A stretch of 64,000 nt of DNA, taken from Paralvinella palmiformis. Its lineage: Eukaryota; Annelida; Polychaeta; Terebellida; Alvinellidae. A model generated the notes under the pieces. It worked only from the letters and a program-made list of their open reading frames with translations. It was not told the DNA's origin and made no database searches. Positions within the stretch are counted from its first letter, which is position 1. Each line of letters opens with the position of its first letter. Made by a program: the position numbers and the translations under genes. Below are positions 61,365 through 64,000 of the stretch, in pieces. The stretch spans positions 46,001 to 110,000 of the forward strand of contig JAODUP010001062.1 in assembly GCA_025642065.1 (NCBI GenBank). The letters run 5' to 3'.

Positions 61365-61495
61365 ATGATGATGATGATGATGATGATTGATGTTTTACGG
61401 CCACTTTTGTGCAGATGGTAGGGTAAATGGCCCGATAGACCTCCAAAGGTAATGAAGTGAAGGCAAAGATGAAACAGCCTTCAGATATGCCCATA
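61365..61495 (-). repeat. SINE-A, head-truncated
   Basis: Tail (gat)n, gatgttttacggccactttt, body and agatatgccca; lacks the tRNA-like head. Confidence 0.8.
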
Positions 61496-62904
61496 AGTCA
61501 TTTTTCATTTAGCACACCTATACAATCAAATCTATCTATCAAGTGCTTCTACCGATAATAAACAGCAGCATCAGCAAGAACAACCAATAAAAAACAACAA
61601 ATAAAGCAAAATAGAAACGAGAAAAAATGAAGGAAAAAACCCTTATCTACCTCGTCATAGGTCCTCCCACGTCTGCTATCCACGTTATATCGGGTATACA
61701 TTTGATGAACATCGACTGATGGCCGTATGTCTAACACACTGTAGGCGTACTCAGGTTTTAAGTAACATAATATATTTGACCTGGATTTTGTCTGTATGTG
61801 TGCGTGTGTGTTGAGTTTGACATCTCGCGGGGAGAAAACGGTTAATTATAATATCAGCTTTATCTTGAAGCGTTGTTTGTCGCCGTGAGAGAGCTTGTTG
61901 ATGATTAACAGTTATAGATTAGATAACAGTTATCTAGCAAACGTCTCATCAGACAGAGTAGGCGTTATTGGAATATGACACCACCGCCAATAATATAACA
62001 ATATGGTAAATGCGAAATAATAATAATAATAGTAATAATAATACACAGAAATATTACTTTAGCCGACCATAATAAACTTGAAATCAAATTTTCTACGTAT
62101 TTGTTTTCTGTCTTTAGTCCCATAACTAAGCTTTTGACATAGTTGCAGATATCTCTAACTTGATAGTTCAGCTATTTTCAGATAGAATTAGTACGTGTTT
62201 TGAGAAGCTTTACTCCAAATTTTCGTCTACACTTCACCTGTGCCATTAGCGATGGCGCGTACGAATATCGGGAAATCTTTCACTGGCTTCTGAGATGTGA
62301 AAGCAAACTAAAGTCGGCTTAATTGACATAGACCCGTTAACTGCTTCTGGTTTGAGTCGTGTTTATATATACCACAGAGACAGATAAGAGCAGGATTCGA
62401 GCCCAGAACCTGGAGGTATACATTGCGCCATGTGAAGGCCCCCAGTTGCTGCTGGAATAATCTGTAACATAGCTATTACATAGAAGTGTTATCTATGGTC
62501 AATAATTACTATTCACTATAATAGAAACACTCAACAATTGATTGTTTAAATCAGTTAATATAATTAAGTAGATTTATCTCTATACAATAGTGAGCCAGTT
62601 AGTGAGTCAGTTAGCGAGTGGGTTATTTATCCTGGGTCACGGCCATATTTGGGACGTACGGGCAAGGGAAATATCCAATAAAGGCCACTAATTCGAATAC
62701 TGCTCCGGACAAGCTAAAGATCATATTACGCTTCCAGATATTGTGTTGTTCGAGTGTAAGTACAATTTGGAAAGAAAAAGTACCGTCGAGTTATAACTAG
62801 AATCTAAGTTCACAACATTACAGAATGCACTATTCCGTGGATGTTGATGATGTGCTTGTGCTTGGTTTTTCGGCGACAATCCTCAGGCCGTCGCTTATTC
62901 AGCA

Positions 62905-63166
62905 CAACCTCAATGTTGGAGCGGTTGAAAAACCTCCTCCCGCACCACTCACAGGGGAGCAGTACGGAAAGATGGAGCCGAAATATCCTGAGGGTGGTCA
63001 CTGTATTTTTCATATATAATTAAGTGGAGACGCCATTTAACGTGGTCACCCACCCACGATGTAGTGAGCCGAGAAATTAATCTTTGAAAAAGTTTCGACC
63101 TCTTGCTGGGATCAAACCCTTGGCACCAAGTGCCGAGTGCTTAACCGACAGGCCACCGAAGCTCAC
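62905..63166 (-). repeat. SINE-B, full-length
   Basis: The tRNA-like head on the minus strand holds ggtggcctgtcggttaagc (A box) and gggtttgatccc (B box). The body shares ccactcacagg and cagtacggaaagatgg with 968-1216. Confidence 0.75.
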
Positions 63167-63393
63167 TATTAATGATGATATATTTCTGTTGGCTGGATAT
63201 AATGACGGTAAACCCTGGACTACCTGTTGCTAATATTTCCACGATTGCTTGCCAGCGTTTAAGCGCTAACTCTTGCTATTCTTCTGCCACTTTTGTAATC
63301 GGGAGGGATCTCAACGCGGCATAGCACAGATTACACTTTGATCGAGTGATACCATATAACGCCCAAGCGCACGCCCATGATGCTTACTCGAGT

Positions 63394-63444
<51 letters not shown>

Positions 63445-63490
63445 ATCACATGATTATATATTACTATATAAAACACCTTCTTGTACAGCA

Positions 63491-63539
<49 letters not shown>

Positions 63540-64000
63540 CATGCATACATTCATATATACATATACAAATGATACAAACATATCGATTTATCTACCTTAA
63601 TCTTCTCCACCCGACCTATCTGTTCCCTTGATAACAAACTTTTTCCCTCCGAGGAATATGGTATATGTATATTTGGTCTCGTTTTGTCGCGCTTTAGAAT
63701 TCGTTTAACCGAAAATAAGCGCAAAAAGTATAACTCGAATTGAATTATTATTTTAATGGTAAAGTGCTATATTTATAATACATGTTTTATAATAATGGCC
63801 TTCGATACATCCGAATAATGCTTATTGTAGAAAACACGCCACTATCGTTCACGAGTTTCCCACAAACACAGGTTTGAGTAATATTTTAACCATTGCGCCC
63901 CCACAAACTGTTAAAATAATAAAACGGATAACGCAACCAGAAAGTTGCCTTACGACTTCAGCCAACAGCGCAAAAAGACATAAATCACACGAAGATCGAG

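Larger units (their letters stand above)
59947..63999. other. right-end intergenic region
   Basis: Upstream side of the membrane-protein gene. Contains GT repeats (60082-60140), TA runs (60290-60314, 63396-63441, 63495-63534), SINE-A and SINE-B copies and no coding exon that I can support. Confidence 0.45.

Overview
This is an AT-rich, intron-rich animal nuclear genome window. The evidence is GT/AG-bounded exons with consistent phases, several tRNA-derived SINE families, 3' fragments of CR1/L2-like LINEs, hAT remnants and many (TA)n, (CA)n and (TAG)n microsatellites. A marine invertebrate, probably a lophotrochozoan, fits the expanded DUF4062-NACHT family and the repeat make-up, but the species cannot be fixed from sequence alone. 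No operons, bacterial promoters, CRISPR arrays or rRNA genes are seen.

Three spliced protein-coding genes were rebuilt by hand, all on the minus strand. (1) A STAND-type NTPase of the NWD1-like DUF4062-NACHT class runs from about 11.1 kb to the left edge (724-11140, 12 exons, 819 residues seen). Its remaining NACHT part and any WD repeats lie outside the window. An orphan ATG-bearing exon at 18260-18400 may be its true 5' end or another gene. (2) A complete NIMA-related (NEK) Ser/Thr kinase spans 24285-44485 (17 coding exons, 565 residues) with an acidic C-terminal half; its 8.9-kb intron is a transposon graveyard. (3) A single-pass, probably type II, membrane protein of unknown family with a threonine-rich stalk runs from 59946 leftward (six exons, 323 residues seen, 3' end not found). 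Two phase-compatible candidate exons (51271-51332 and 49078-49147) hint at a fourth minus-strand gene, or at 5' exons I could not connect.

By region: 0-11 kb is the NACHT gene with short introns. 11-24 kb is mostly non-coding, with a CR1/L2-like LINE 3' end, SINEs, a 216-bp duplicated repeat and poly-C tracts. 24-45 kb is the NEK gene, holding two hAT transposase remnants, a LINE split by a TIR-bounded insertion, and a hAT-like non-autonomous element with a perfect 8-bp target-site duplication. 45-56 kb is gene-poor and contains an 18.6-copy, 28-bp minisatellite. 56-60 kb is the membrane-protein gene, interleaved with long tetranucleotide arrays. 60-64 kb shows only repeats.

The three genes share no evident pathway. 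The most notable points are a SINE sitting on a splice donor that it may have duplicated, a (GAGT)n array that places about 45 donor-like GTGAGT motifs just after a real donor, the unrecognised threonine-stalk membrane protein, and the well-delimited hAT-like element.
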